The translations under genes were made by a program, and so were the position numbers. A stretch of 64,000 nucleotides of DNA, from NCBI RefSeq assembly GCF_001644035.1, contig NZ_LUUG01000093.1:86865-150864 (forward strand). Direction: 5' to 3'. The notes under the pieces were generated by a model. That model had not been told where the DNA came from. It searched no databases and was given only the letters and a program-made list of their open reading frames with translations. Below are positions 26,148 through 35,971 of this stretch, one piece after another (the stretch's first letter is position 1; every line of letters starts with the position of its first letter). The stretch comes from Methylomonas methanica (GTDB lineage Bacteria > Pseudomonadota > Gammaproteobacteria > Methylococcales > Methylomonadaceae).

Positions 26148-28034
26148 TTAGCCTTGCATGGCTTCCAACTCATCCCAGCGCTGATAAGCCTGGCTCAGAT
26201 CGGCCTCGGCAGTCTGCAATTGCGTCAGCTTGGCGGCTACGGCATCAGGGCTTTGTTTATAAAAATTGGCTTCGTTCATTTCCGCCGTCAGCTGGACTTG
26301 CAGGGTTTCCAGTTGCTCAATCAGCGCCGGCAGTTGCTCGAGTTCCCGCTGTTCCTTAAAGCTGAGTTTCTTGGCCGGACCGGTTTTGGGTTTTTCTTTT
26401 TTTACGGCTTGCTCGGCGATTTTTACCGCTTCGGCTTTTTTGTTCTGCTCCATCAATGCAAACCAGTCGGCATAACCGCCGATGTATTCCTCCACCCGGC
26501 CCTCGCCTTCGAACACCAGTACGCTGGTAACGACGTTATCCAGAAACTCCCGGTCATGGCTCACCAATAATAAGGTGCCTTGGTACTCGACCAATTTTTC
26601 TTCCAGGATCTCCAGGGTTTCCAAATCCAGATCGTTGGTGGGTTCGTCCATCACGATCAGGTTGGCGGTCTTGGTAAACAAGCGCGCCAACAGTAGCCGA
26701 TTTTTCTCGCCGCCGGACAAGCTTTTCACCGGCGACCGGGCGCGGGCCGGAGCGAATAGAAAGTCGGCCAGATAGGACATCACATGCCGCTTGCCATCCG
26801 GGGTGTCGACAAACTCGCCGCCGTCCAGCACGCTGTCGGCCACCGAGATTTCCGGGTCGAGTTGTTCGCGCAATTGATCGAAATACGCGATTTGCAGATT
26901 GGTGCCCAGCTCTATGGTGCCGGTGGTGGGCTGCAATTGGCCGAGCAGCAGTTTCAATAAGGTGGACTTGCCAGCGCCGTTGTTGCCGATCAAACCAATC
27001 TTGTCGCCGCGTTCGATGCGTAGCGAAAAATCCTTGATGATGGCTCTATCGCCATAATTAAAATTCACGTCGATGGCCTCGACGACTTTCTTGCCGGAGG
27101 CCTCGCCTTTGTTCAGGCTCAGTTTGGCGGTGCCTTGGGTATTGCGGCGTTCGGAGCGCTCGGCGCGCAAGCGTTTCAATGCCCTGACCCGACCTTCGTT
27201 ACGCGTGCGCCGGGCCTTGACGCCTTGTCTGATCCAGACTTCTTCCTTGGCCAGTTTTTTATCAAACTCGGCGTTTTGATTGGCTTCGTCCTCCAGCGCT
27301 GCGGCCTTGCGCGCCAGATAATCTTGATAGTTACCGGCCCAGGACGTCAATTGGCCGCGATCCAAATCGATGATGCGCGTCGCCAGTTTTTGCAAAAACG
27401 CCCGGTCGTGGGTGACAAACATTACCGCGCCCTGAAAGGCCAGGATTTGTTCTTCCAGCCAGGCGATGCTTTCGAAATCCAGATGGTTGGTCGGCTCGTC
27501 CAGCAACAGCACTTCCGGGTCTATCACCAAGGCCCGCGCCAAGGCCACCCGGCGCTTCCAACCGCCGGACAGACTGCCGACCAGCACATCCGCCGGCAAT
27601 TGCAATTTGCTTAACACCGCTTCGACGCGGGTTTGAAACTCCCAACCATTGTCGGCTTCCAGCTTGTGCTGCACATCACCCAAGGCTTGCAGCGACTGCT
27701 CGCTGCCGTCCATGTGGTGTAACAATTCGTGATAACGGGCGATTACCCGACCCAATTCGCCCAGTCCACCGGCGACGGCTTCGTAAATAGTTTCGTTTTC
27801 GTCCAAATTGGGCGACTGCTCCAGCCAAGCCAAACGCAGCTCCGGCTGTTTCCAGATTTCACCGTGATCGGCATGAATATCGCCGGCGATGATTTTCATC
27901 AAAGTCGATTTGCCCTCGCCGTTGCGGCCCAGCAGGCCAACCCGTTCGCCGGCATCGAGTTGAAAAGCAGCATTATCGAGCAGCGCATGGGTGCCGAAGG
28001 CGATAGAAACATTGGTTAAGCGGATTAATGGCAT
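26148..28034 (-). CDS. uup: ABC-F ATPase Uup
   Basis: 628 residues with two ABC modules in one chain and no membrane domain. First: GRNGEGKST, LSGGWKRR, LLLDEPTNHLD. Second: GNNGAGKST, LSGGEKNR, VMDEPTNDLD. The linker between them is basic (RRTRNEGRVRALKRLRAERSERR), and a C-terminal coiled-coil DNA-binding-type domain (about 555-628) is the mark of Uup over EttA. Family role: ribosome- and DNA-linked ATPase, with effects on transposon excision in E. coli. Start overlaps the end of the cinA-like gene. Confidence 0.9.
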   Translation of the reverse strand: MPLIRLTNVSIAFGTHALLDNAAFQLDAGERVGLLGRNGEGKSTLMKIIAGDIHADHGEIWKQPELRLAWLEQSPNLDENETIYEAVAGGLGELGRVIARYHELLHHMDGSEQSLQALGDVQHKLEADNGWEFQTRVEAVLSKLQLPADVLVGSLSGGWKRRVALARALVIDPEVLLLDEPTNHLDFESIAWLEEQILAFQGAVMFVTHDRAFLQKLATRIIDLDRGQLTSWAGNYQDYLARKAAALEDEANQNAEFDKKLAKEEVWIRQGVKARRTRNEGRVRALKRLRAERSERRNTQGTAKLSLNKGEASGKKVVEAIDVNFNYGDRAIIKDFSLRIERGDKIGLIGNNGAGKSTLLKLLLGQLQPTTGTIELGTNLQIAYFDQLREQLDPEISVADSVLDGGEFVDTPDGKRHVMSYLADFLFAPARARSPVKSLSGGEKNRLLLARLFTKTANLIVMDEPTNDLDLETLEILEEKLVEYQGTLLLVSHDREFLDNVVTSVLVFEGEGRVEEYIGGYADWFALMEQNKKAEAVKIAEQAVKKEKPKTGPAKKLSFKEQRELEQLPALIEQLETLQVQLTAEMNEANFYKQSPDAVAAKLTQLQTAEADLSQAYQRWDELEAMQG

Positions 28035-29245
28035 TTGTTTTGTAGGTAACGTCTAAGTAAGTCCAGGGCCAGTAAGGCGGCCTGGTTTTGTTTGTGTTTA
28101 AGGGGGCCGTGCGCATTGAGCTGGGTAGAGACCACGCCGCCGGGTGTCGCTAAGGCATTGTAAAGGACAATGGCTTTATCTTTATCCCGATAGTCTGCGG
28201 CGCTGCCGCTATACAGCTGCACCAATGCGAAATCGGTTTTCTCGCGGGCTTTGAGCTGTTCGGCCCAGACTTGGGCGATGGGCTGTAAATCGCCGGCACC
28301 CGCTTGGCCTGCGCCTGTGTTGCGCCCCCAATCGAGATTAACTTCAACGCGAGTCAACCACCCGCGCCCCAAACATTTGCTGGCTAGCAAGCCCTGACTG
28401 GCGGTTTCCAGCAAGGCCAGGGAGTAGCGCTTTTCGCGCATCGCGGTAGCTACCACCTCCAACAGATCGCCTTGCTGTTCGTTTAAACCGTCGATAGCAA
28501 ACACATACGTGCCAATGCGTTCCGCAACGTCGGCCACACACGTCTGTTTGTGTGATTCCGGGAAACCGCCGGGGAACAACAGTTTGGTTTGCACTTCATC
28601 GGGTGCGGCACGAAACCCCAGTTGCACGCCGTCCGGCAAATCAAAATCCGCCAAGCACTGCTGAATAGCCGATTCGCCTATGCCTATGCTGCGTAAACTC
28701 ACCAGACACTCCGGCTGTAGATCAAAACTTTGCAGCAATTGCGGCCTGACTAACGAGGCAAACATACTCTTCATTTCCGACGGCACGCCCGGCAGAAACA
28801 CAAACCAGCAACGATTGAATTGCAAGGCAAAGCCTGGCGCAGTGCCGTAAGCGTTGTCGATACGTAGCGCAGACTGCGGCAGCATGGCCTGCTTGCGATT
28901 CGCCTCCGGCATCACTCGATTCCGGCGGGCGTAATACTGTTCAATGTCGGCAAAGGCCTGGGCGTCGAATTGTAAAGGTTGGCCGCTGGCGATACTGACC
29001 GCCTCGGCGGTGAGATCGTCGCTGGTCGGCCCCAGGCCGCCGGTGCAAATACAGCAATCGGCGCGTTCGGCGATTTCCGTGAACAGCGCAATCAAGTCTT
29101 CCAGATTATCGCCCACCGCCGTATGGCGTTTCAGCGTAAAGCCCAGTTCGACCAATTGCTGGGATAGCCAGGCGGCATTGCTGTCCACGGTCTGCCCGCA
29201 AACGATTTCCTCGCCTTGCGAGAATATTTCGGCAATTTGTCTCAT
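28025..29245 (-). CDS. cinA: CinA-like protein with degenerate PncC domain
   Basis: 406 residues. The N-terminal MoaB-like domain (COG1058) is well conserved: EEIVCGQTVDSNAAWLSQQL, TAVGDNLEDL and CTGGLGPTSDDLTAEA. The C-terminal PncC (nicotinamide mononucleotide amidohydrolase) domain is diverged. Where active enzymes have AESCTGGL, this protein has LETASQGLLASK, and the GIAGPxGG loop is not recognisable. The PncC activity may thus be lost, while the N-terminal ADP-ribose pyrophosphatase-like half may be active. Overlaps the AEC transporter gene upstream by 4 bases and uup downstream by 10. Confidence 0.8.
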   Translation of the reverse strand: MRQIAEIFSQGEEIVCGQTVDSNAAWLSQQLVELGFTLKRHTAVGDNLEDLIALFTEIAERADCCICTGGLGPTSDDLTAEAVSIASGQPLQFDAQAFADIEQYYARRNRVMPEANRKQAMLPQSALRIDNAYGTAPGFALQFNRCWFVFLPGVPSEMKSMFASLVRPQLLQSFDLQPECLVSLRSIGIGESAIQQCLADFDLPDGVQLGFRAAPDEVQTKLLFPGGFPESHKQTCVADVAERIGTYVFAIDGLNEQQGDLLEVVATAMREKRYSLALLETASQGLLASKCLGRGWLTRVEVNLDWGRNTGAGQAGAGDLQPIAQVWAEQLKAREKTDFALVQLYSGSAADYRDKDKAIVLYNALATPGGVVSTQLNAHGPLKHKQNQAALLALDLLRRYLQNKCH

Positions 29246-30165
29246 AACACCCGATACCAGAGCGGTAAACTTACTAAACTCAAAGCCGTCGTCACCGTCA
29301 CGGCCATCGCGTATAAACCGCTGTCCAGTTTATAGCGATCGCACAGCACGATGCCCATTACCATGCTCGGCATCGCTAGATCCATCACCGCTGCCGCTCT
29401 GGGCTGACCGGTCAAATTCAGTAAATTTGCCAGCCACAACGCAATCAGCGGCATCAGCCATAACTTAATCAATACGGTGGGAGCGATGAACGGTAAATTA
29501 CGCACACGTATATCCCGCCAACTAAGTGCCAGACCTAAAGAAAAAATCATCAACGGTGCCACCGCTCCGGAACATTTTTGCAGTAAGCCGGCCAACCAGA
29601 ATGGTATCGGCACCTGATTGAGGTTTAACACGACCGCTACAAAAGCGGCCCAGAATGGCGGCGCATTGAAAAATGCCAAGACCGATTTTGGCTTGGGCTC
29701 CCCGGTTGCTCCGTAATGGCGGGCCAACATGATGCCCAAGGTGTAGACCAACGGCGCTTCGGCAAACAAGTCGATCTGGATGACCAAAGACCGGGTCCAG
29801 TCACCGAAAATCTGCTCCAATACCGGCAAACCCAGATACGTGACGTTTGGAAAGGCTGCCGCCAAAATCACCGCCCCGGTTTGCGGATTTTTGAATCTAA
29901 ATAACCTGGCAAGCATCCAAGTCGCCAAAATCGACAACAGGATGCTGATAGAACCCAATGCTGAATATTGTAGCGATTGCCAACCAATATCCGCCCGCCA
30001 CAGCACATCCAGCACCATAACCGGCATAAAAAAATAATAAACCACGCTGGTTAATACCAGCCTGGTCTGGTCTGCCGACAAACGGTTAGGCGTCAAGACC
30101 CGCCAACCGGCACCGCAGAGCATCAGCACGGTCATTTGCATCAAAGTTGTATTCATACCGCGCAT
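29242..30165 (-). CDS. AEC (auxin efflux carrier) family transporter
   Basis: 307 residues with about ten hydrophobic helices in two five-helix repeats, the usual layout of bacterial AEC permeases. Start is either the first Met or MNTTLMQM three codons later. Conserved features include FFMPVMVLDVL in helix 2 and AAAFPNVTYLGLPVLEQ, with the Asn-x-x-Tyr-x-Gly-Leu-Pro segment of the family. Substrate unknown. Ends by overlapping the cinA-like start by 4 bases. Confidence 0.85.
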   Translation of the reverse strand: MRGMNTTLMQMTVLMLCGAGWRVLTPNRLSADQTRLVLTSVVYYFFMPVMVLDVLWRADIGWQSLQYSALGSISILLSILATWMLARLFRFKNPQTGAVILAAAFPNVTYLGLPVLEQIFGDWTRSLVIQIDLFAEAPLVYTLGIMLARHYGATGEPKPKSVLAFFNAPPFWAAFVAVVLNLNQVPIPFWLAGLLQKCSGAVAPLMIFSLGLALSWRDIRVRNLPFIAPTVLIKLWLMPLIALWLANLLNLTGQPRAAAVMDLAMPSMVMGIVLCDRYKLDSGLYAMAVTVTTALSLVSLPLWYRVL

Positions 30166-30219
30166 TTTATCAGGCTGGCGGCGGTGACACGCGGCTAAAG
30201 CATTAGCCCTAGTAATTGG

Positions 30220-33200
30220 CTAAATACGCTGATCGCCGCCCGGTGCTTGGGTTACAGCCTTGTCGAGTAGTAGTTCGAACTGATCGGCCGGAACCGGTCT
30301 GGAAATTAAATAGCCCTGGCCGTAATCGCAGCCCATTCGATTTAATAAATCGTATTGCTCCTGGGTCTCTATACCTTCCGCGACGACTTTTATACCTAGC
30401 TTGTGCGCCATCACTACAATGGCTTCGCACAAGGCCATGTCGCTGGAGCCGGCCACCAGACTCCTAACAAAAGCTTGGTCGATCTTGATGTAATCGATGT
30501 CGAATTTTTTCAAATAGGCCAAAGACGAATAACCGGTGCCGAAATCGTCCAAAGCCACCTGCATGCCGGCATCCCGAAACGCCAGCAGTTGCTCGCGCGT
30601 GCTGTTGCTGGCGTCCAATATCAAGCCTTCGGTAATTTCGACAATCACGCTCTGGCCTGGTAATTCCAGTTCCCGCAGCAATACTATCCATTGATTGGCT
30701 TCCATGGCTTGCTTGCGGAACTGCACCGGCGATTTATTCACGCTGATCTGGAAATCCGGATGATAGCGTTGCCGCCACTGCTTGGCCTGACGCACGGCGG
30801 TGTCGAAAACCCAATCGCCAATGTCGACGATAACCCCGGTATCTTCGGCAACCGGAATAAATTCGGCCGGACTAACCATTCCGAGCGTCGGATGCTGCCA
30901 ACGCAGCAGGGCTTCGGCTTTGGCTATGCTGCCGCTGGCAAATTCGATGATCGGTTGGTAATGCAGTAAAAACTGCTGCCGGGCCAGCGCGCCGTGCAAA
31001 TCATTCGCCAGCCTCATGCGCAACTGGGCGTTCTGCTGCATCAGGGCAGTAAAATAATGGTAGCGGTCGCGGCCCTGATTTTTGGCGGCGTACATCGCCT
31101 GATCGGCATTTTTTAATAATGAATCGGTGTCGAGCGCGTCGTCCGGATACAGGGCAATGCCTATACTCCCGGAGATATAAGCCGTCTCGTTTCCCAAACG
31201 AAACGGTTCCGCCAAGCGCTGTAAAATATTTCTGGCGATCCGGTTCACGCCATCGACCTGATCCAACTCGCCCAGAATCACGGTGAATTCATCGCCGCCC
31301 AGCCTGGCGATGCTGTCGCAATCGCGTACGCAGCCGCTGATACGCCGCGCCGCTTCCTTCAGCAACACATCGCCCATGAAGTGGCCCATGCTGTCGTTGA
31401 CATCCTTGAAACGGTCGAGGTCCAGAAACATCAATGCCACATGCTGACCGTGCCTAAACGCCTTTTTGATTTCCTGATTGAGCCTATCTAAAAACATATT
31501 CCGATTCGGCAAACCAGTCAACGGATCGAAATTAGCTTGCCGCCAAATCAATTCCTCGGATTTTTTACGGTCGGTAATATCCGCTATCAAGGCCACCCGT
31601 CGGTGCACTCCACCGCTCTCATTCAGAATGGAATTGATGGTTACCCACTGTATGCAATCCTCGCCGTTCTTGCGGCGGCCGCTGATTTCGCCGGCCCACT
31701 GCCCATGAGTATTGATAACCCGCAAGACAGTTTTATAGAAAGCCTGATCATGATGCTCCGTGTTGCCGCCGACAAAGGCGCGGCCTATCACTTCGTCCGC
31801 CGAATACCCGGTTACCGTGGTGAATGCCGGATTAACCGTGATGATGGTACCCGTGGCATCGGTAACCATCATCGCCTCGCTGCTGTTCAAATACACCAAG
31901 GCGGCCAGTTGCATTTCCTCTTCGGCGCTTTTCCGCGCGGTAATGTCCTCGTACACGCCCAATACGCCAATGGTCTGTTGTTGCAAATTACGTAAGGGCA
32001 CCCGTGAGGTTCTCAAATGCATGGTTTTACCTGCCGGACCTAATAGCGTTTCTTCGTAATTCAATTTTGCCGTATTACTCTCCATTACCTGTTTATCGTC
32101 CGCTCGATACAAGTGCGCCAAATCTCGCCAAACCAATTGCTCATCCGACTTGCCGATCAATTCGGCGGGGCTATCCAACCCGGCATCCTTACTGAAGGCT
32201 AAATTGGCGCCCAGATAACGGTAACTAAGGTCTTTCCAGAACACCCGGCTGGGGATGGTGTTGATGACGGTTTGCAGCATGTTTACCGAGTCGGCTAATT
32301 TATGCATCGCCTCCAGGCGCTCGGAAATGTCGCGCAAAATCAGTAATTGATTGCCTGCCAAGCTATCGCCCAACAAGACGATATCGATCAGCACCATCCG
32401 GCACCTACCATCCTTGCAACACACTTTCAATTCCCCAGTTTGACTGGACTCGCCCGCAGAGTGAGGGACACGCTGATAACCATGCCAATTAGCGATGACT
32501 TGCTGCCGATATTCGGCCTCGGGATGGGCATGCCACCACCATTCCGCCAAGGTCGGAATATCGGCCAAGGTATAACCAAAGGTTTTAACAAAAGCCGAGT
32601 TCAAATAACTGATATTGCCCTGACTATCATGCAGCGCATAGGCAATCGGCGACTCTTCGATAATCGCGTGAAATTTGGCTTCGCTGCCTGACAGCGCCTG
32701 ATGCGCTTGATATAGCCTCTGGTAAGGCAGTTGGATGCTATTGAGAAATACCGAACGGTAGATCAGGCCATAGGCGACCACCTTGTAGACATGGCCGAGC
32801 AGAATATATAAATCGGTCACGCTGGCATAAAAGGTCACGAACAACTCGCTCATGGCCATGATAGCTGCCGCTGCGGCCAATCCAGCCGGATCATAGGAAT
32901 GTTGTCGGCGGGCTTGGAGTAAATAGCCGATGGCGCTGAGAGCATAGACGCCGGCCAATAAATATTCGCAGGCTTTTTTAAAAGACGTTAAGCCCTGAAC
33001 TGCATCAAAGGTCCGCGGTAACCAGTCCTGATGGAAAAACACCAGCCAGCAACTCAGGGCAATATAGAGCAGCACACCACTCAACATCAACGAACGTGAT
33101 ACCGGTGTTATTTGCCTACTCGGCACCCACAATCCCATCACTAAGCCTAGCGCCGCAAAGCCGCGGGCCATTAGCCAAAAAGCGATGGCTTTTTCCGGAT

Positions 33201-33525
33201 CGCTTTCGGTGATAAAGGCCGGCATGCCGCTGAAAGACAGGGTATGCATTAAATCGAGGACCGCCACGCCCAAGAAGCAGCAGGCCAGCATCATGAATCC
33301 GGCGGAGTTTTCCTTTTGATAAACGCTCCAACCCACGGCGAAAACCAATGCGGAAATCACGATGGAAAAACCTTCCATCAAGGTATGCACGCCCAAGGAT
33401 TGGCTGAAAAACGGCCGTAAGGATTCCGATAGCGGAAAATACAAGCTAAGCAACTGCGCAAGTAAAAGTAGTAGCACCGTCCAAAGCAGAGGCCTGGCCT
33501 GGTTTTGTTCGCTATATTGCTCCAC
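30220..33525 (-). CDS. MASE3-PAS-GGDEF-EAL membrane sensor of c-di-GMP metabolism
   Basis: 1101 residues. The N-terminal MASE3-type membrane sensor (about residues 12-270, seven to eight helices, with HTLSFSGMPAF) is followed by three PAS domains (about 285-400, 410-530 and 540-655). A GGDEF domain has an intact active site (RLGGDEFTVIL), and an EAL domain has an intact motif (KAEALLRW) and catalytic loop (DDFGTGYSSL). Both synthesis and breakdown of c-di-GMP are thus possible. GTG/ATG context was not decisive, but the start matches the first membrane helix. Stands alone between the AEC gene and mfnB. Confidence 0.92.
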   Translation of the reverse strand: MEQYSEQNQARPLLWTVLLLLLAQLLSLYFPLSESLRPFFSQSLGVHTLMEGFSIVISALVFAVGWSVYQKENSAGFMMLACCFLGVAVLDLMHTLSFSGMPAFITESDPEKAIAFWLMARGFAALGLVMGLWVPSRQITPVSRSLMLSGVLLYIALSCWLVFFHQDWLPRTFDAVQGLTSFKKACEYLLAGVYALSAIGYLLQARRQHSYDPAGLAAAAAIMAMSELFVTFYASVTDLYILLGHVYKVVAYGLIYRSVFLNSIQLPYQRLYQAHQALSGSEAKFHAIIEESPIAYALHDSQGNISYLNSAFVKTFGYTLADIPTLAEWWWHAHPEAEYRQQVIANWHGYQRVPHSAGESSQTGELKVCCKDGRCRMVLIDIVLLGDSLAGNQLLILRDISERLEAMHKLADSVNMLQTVINTIPSRVFWKDLSYRYLGANLAFSKDAGLDSPAELIGKSDEQLVWRDLAHLYRADDKQVMESNTAKLNYEETLLGPAGKTMHLRTSRVPLRNLQQQTIGVLGVYEDITARKSAEEEMQLAALVYLNSSEAMMVTDATGTIITVNPAFTTVTGYSADEVIGRAFVGGNTEHHDQAFYKTVLRVINTHGQWAGEISGRRKNGEDCIQWVTINSILNESGGVHRRVALIADITDRKKSEELIWRQANFDPLTGLPNRNMFLDRLNQEIKKAFRHGQHVALMFLDLDRFKDVNDSMGHFMGDVLLKEAARRISGCVRDCDSIARLGGDEFTVILGELDQVDGVNRIARNILQRLAEPFRLGNETAYISGSIGIALYPDDALDTDSLLKNADQAMYAAKNQGRDRYHYFTALMQQNAQLRMRLANDLHGALARQQFLLHYQPIIEFASGSIAKAEALLRWQHPTLGMVSPAEFIPVAEDTGVIVDIGDWVFDTAVRQAKQWRQRYHPDFQISVNKSPVQFRKQAMEANQWIVLLRELELPGQSVIVEITEGLILDASNSTREQLLAFRDAGMQVALDDFGTGYSSLAYLKKFDIDYIKIDQAFVRSLVAGSSDMALCEAIVVMAHKLGIKVVAEGIETQEQYDLLNRMGCDYGQGYLISRPVPADQFELLLDKAVTQAPGGDQRI

Positions 33526-33648
33526 AGTGTTCCCTTGCTGTTTGCCGGTCTGCCGACATTATGTAGACTTAAGTCTGTTAGCGGCTAGTGTTATTGTTAT
33601 GTTCTGTCGATAGTGCGATGGGTACTGTCAATTCATCAGCAGGAGCAT

Positions 33649-34335
33649 TCAATACGCCAGAGCTCGCCAATGTTGTCTAAGTTTGTCGATTTGCGCGACA
33701 TCCAGTTGTGCGGTGCGGGAATGCTCCCGGCATAAAGCGCCGCGAAATCCCAAATAATCCGGACTTAACGGCACTAAACCCGCTACATCGTCGGCGCGCA
33801 AGGAACCTGCCAAGCCACTTAGCAAGCCCAGACTGGCGACTTTATCGACAAACATCTGCAATTCGTCGAGCGTCATCAACCGGGTCAATGAACCGAGTTG
33901 TTTATCGGCGGTATCCAGCATCACCCCGCGAAAACCGGCCTTGGCTAAGACATCGATAATCGAAAAATCCGGCCGGGTATCGGCAAATAATACCGCGACC
34001 AAGGCCACGCCGTGCTCGGCAAGCGTTTGTAATCCCGCAATGCAGGTCTGCCAGTCGCCGCCCGGAAAAAAGCCGATTTTCACATAATTCACGCCCGTAG
34101 CCGCCATGGCTTGCACGGCCGGCAGGATCAATTCGGGCTGCATCGGTAAATCGCCGATAGTGGCGCTAACACAGCTACCCGGATGCAAGTGGCGGACAAT
34201 CTCGGCAACCACGGCAACATCCAAGGCACCCAAGGCCCCGCGAGCCGGTTGCTTTAAATCGATAATATCGACGGCGGCGGCTTCGACCAACAAAGCTTCG
34301 GCCAAACTATTCACGCTTGCTAACATCGCGGTCAT
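33649..34335 (-). CDS. mfnB: (5-formylfuran-3-yl)methyl phosphate synthase, MfnB-like (DUF556)
   Basis: About 228 residues from MTAMLASVNS, whose ATG overlaps the upstream stop codon in ATGA fashion. A TIM-barrel with the two lysines expected at the MfnB active site: Lys28 in IIDLKQPARGALG and Lys86 in NYVKIGFFPGG. The enzyme condenses two glyceraldehyde-3-phosphate molecules to the furan precursor of methanofuran. Methylotrophs with the tetrahydromethanopterin pathway carry it, so it points to formaldehyde oxidation via formylmethanofuran-type cofactors. Forms an operon with the DUF447 gene. Confidence 0.88.
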   Translation of the reverse strand: MTAMLASVNSLAEALLVEAAAVDIIDLKQPARGALGALDVAVVAEIVRHLHPGSCVSATIGDLPMQPELILPAVQAMAATGVNYVKIGFFPGGDWQTCIAGLQTLAEHGVALVAVLFADTRPDFSIIDVLAKAGFRGVMLDTADKQLGSLTRLMTLDELQMFVDKVASLGLLSGLAGSLRADDVAGLVPLSPDYLGFRGALCREHSRTAQLDVAQIDKLRQHWRALAY

Positions 34336-34895
34336 ACTTGCACTCCCCGGCGATGTTGCTCGATAGCCATCATTAACCAATCCCAGGCTTCCCGTTCCCG
34401 CTCACCGGCGGTTTTATCCAGACCGATGCGCAAATAATCCAGCTCGGCTTGAATTTTCTCCCAAGGCAATCTATCCAGCCGGCTAATCAATATCGCCGCT
34501 TCCAACACCGAATATTGCGCCCGGTTAAAACCTTGAAACGGCTTATGGTTGACCGTGTGCACGGCCCGGCAAAATAATTTCGGCCGGGTGTCGTCGTCTT
34601 CTATCCGGACCAGGCTCAGTTCGGTATGTGCCAAGCTGTCGGCTAAATAATACCCTGCGACTTGTTGGGCGGGCAATAAGGGCCAGTCCCTACGCCCGGT
34701 CAGACAACCGGCAAAAATCCGCACATCGTCGCAATAATTGATGACAGCGGTTTTGTTAGCCAGCAGATTATCCAGCGTGGTCGAAGGCCGAAACGGCAGG
34801 ATAATGTATTGATCTTGTTCAACATGCACCCCCATCGGCGCGATGTGCGTATCGCCTTGCAGATTGACGGTGGTGACGAGGGTTTCTTGAATCAT
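34332..34895 (-). CDS. DUF447 family protein linked to the H4MPT/methanofuran C1 pathway
   Basis: 187 residues with an N-terminal flavin-reductase-like split barrel (THIAPMGVHVEQDQYIILPFRPSTT) and the C-terminal helical DUF447 extension (EKIQAELDYLRIGLDKTAGEREREAWDWL). Found in methanogens and in methylotrophs with tetrahydromethanopterin-linked C1 transfer. The biochemical role is not settled as far as I know. Translationally coupled to mfnB. Confidence 0.85.
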   Translation of the reverse strand: MIQETLVTTVNLQGDTHIAPMGVHVEQDQYIILPFRPSTTLDNLLANKTAVINYCDDVRIFAGCLTGRRDWPLLPAQQVAGYYLADSLAHTELSLVRIEDDDTRPKLFCRAVHTVNHKPFQGFNRAQYSVLEAAILISRLDRLPWEKIQAELDYLRIGLDKTAGEREREAWDWLMMAIEQHRRGVQV

Positions 34896-35048
34896 GGTTG
34901 TTTAGGTCTATCCTGAAGCGTGAAATGTTGCCGGTTTACCGGCAAACCAACGCGCAATTTTAATCTCGCCGGCTACCCTTAGGGATTTTTTTTCCAGCCG
35001 GCGCATGCAGGATGCAATTTCGATCACCATTAACCAGGCCACACGCTT

Positions 35049-35855
35049 ATGCACGCCATAGATATTGCCGACTTATCGATTTTGCTGATCGAACCTTCGA
35101 CCACGCAGCTAAAAGTCATCATGCAGCATTTACGCGACGAAGGAATTGCCAAAATCGAAGGGGTTTCCAATGCTAAGGCGGCGCTGGAAAGCTTGCACAA
35201 TCATCGCCCTGATCTGATTATCAGCAGCCTGTATCTGCCGGATATGATGGCCACCGAACTGGTCGAACATCTGCGCGGCGACGAGGCTTTGAGTCATGTG
35301 CCCTTCATGCTGATATCCAGCGAATCCAGCTTCGCGGTACTCGACACCATCCGTCAGGCCGGCGTGGTGGCGATTTTGCCCAAGCCGTTTGCGCATGACG
35401 ATTTAAAAAACGCCTTACGGGCAACTATCGAGTTTATCGATCCGCAAGAAATCAGCCTGGAACATTACGACATCGAAAACGTGCGGGTCTTGGTGGTTGA
35501 CGACAGCCCGCTGGCCCGCAAGCACATCAGCCGAGTGTTGAACAATATGGGCATCGTCAAGATCACCCAGGCCCAGGACGGCAAGGAAGGCGTTGATGTA
35601 TTCGCTCGAGACCAAAACGCCTTCGACCTGATCGTCACTGACTACAATATGCCGGTGATGGACGGCCAGCAGTTGATCAAAACCATCCGCCAGGATTTGG
35701 GCAATTCCATCGTACCGATCTTGATGGTCACCAGCGAAGAAAACGAAACCCGCCTCAGCAATGTGCATAAAGCCGGGGTCTCGGCCATTTGCGACAAACC
35801 TTTCGATCCGCAGACCGTGAAGGAAATGTTGTTTCGGGTGCTTGAACCGGATTGA
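35049..35855 (+). CDS. Double receiver-domain response regulator (one REC degenerate)
   Basis: 268 residues made of two REC domains and no output domain. The first (1-125) lacks the acidic pair (LLIEPSTT) and has Ser at the phospho-acceptor site (LIISSLYLPDM), but keeps Lys (LPKPF). The second (145-268) is complete: VVDDSP, VTDYNMPVMDG, VTSEE, CDKPF. Similar pseudo-REC/REC proteins act in chemotaxis or phosphorelay scaffolding. No kinase is adjacent. Confidence 0.85.
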   Translation: MHAIDIADLSILLIEPSTTQLKVIMQHLRDEGIAKIEGVSNAKAALESLHNHRPDLIISSLYLPDMMATELVEHLRGDEALSHVPFMLISSESSFAVLDTIRQAGVVAILPKPFAHDDLKNALRATIEFIDPQEISLEHYDIENVRVLVVDDSPLARKHISRVLNNMGIVKITQAQDGKEGVDVFARDQNAFDLIVTDYNMPVMDGQQLIKTIRQDLGNSIVPILMVTSEENETRLSNVHKAGVSAICDKPFDPQTVKEMLFRVLEPD

Positions 35856-35951
35856 AGCGTGCAAGTATCGGCTTGCTTACGTTTTATCTTGTTTAACCAT
35901 CCCAGCCTCTAAGGACTTAAAACCGGCTACCTATCCTTTATCCTCCGCCAT

Positions 35952-35971
35952 AACAAGTAAGCGCTTGTTAG
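35952..35971. repeat. Palindrome TAACAAG...CTTGTTA
   Basis: TAACAAGTAAGCGCTTGTTA has 7-bp arms. It lies 97 bases after the double-REC gene and 130 bases before the SOS box. Operator or weak terminator; function unknown. Confidence 0.4.

Noticed and set aside
25664..26359. Longer 231-codon frame overlapping the Cys-cluster gene and uup
   Set aside because: Out of frame with the Cys-rich protein and running into the convergent uup gene; Arg/Pro/Ser-rich composition of a shadow frame.
33564..33575. AGACTTAAGTCT palindrome between mfnB and the MASE3 gene
   Set aside because: Short self-complementary 12-mer without arms, T-run or recognised consensus; kept out of the feature list.
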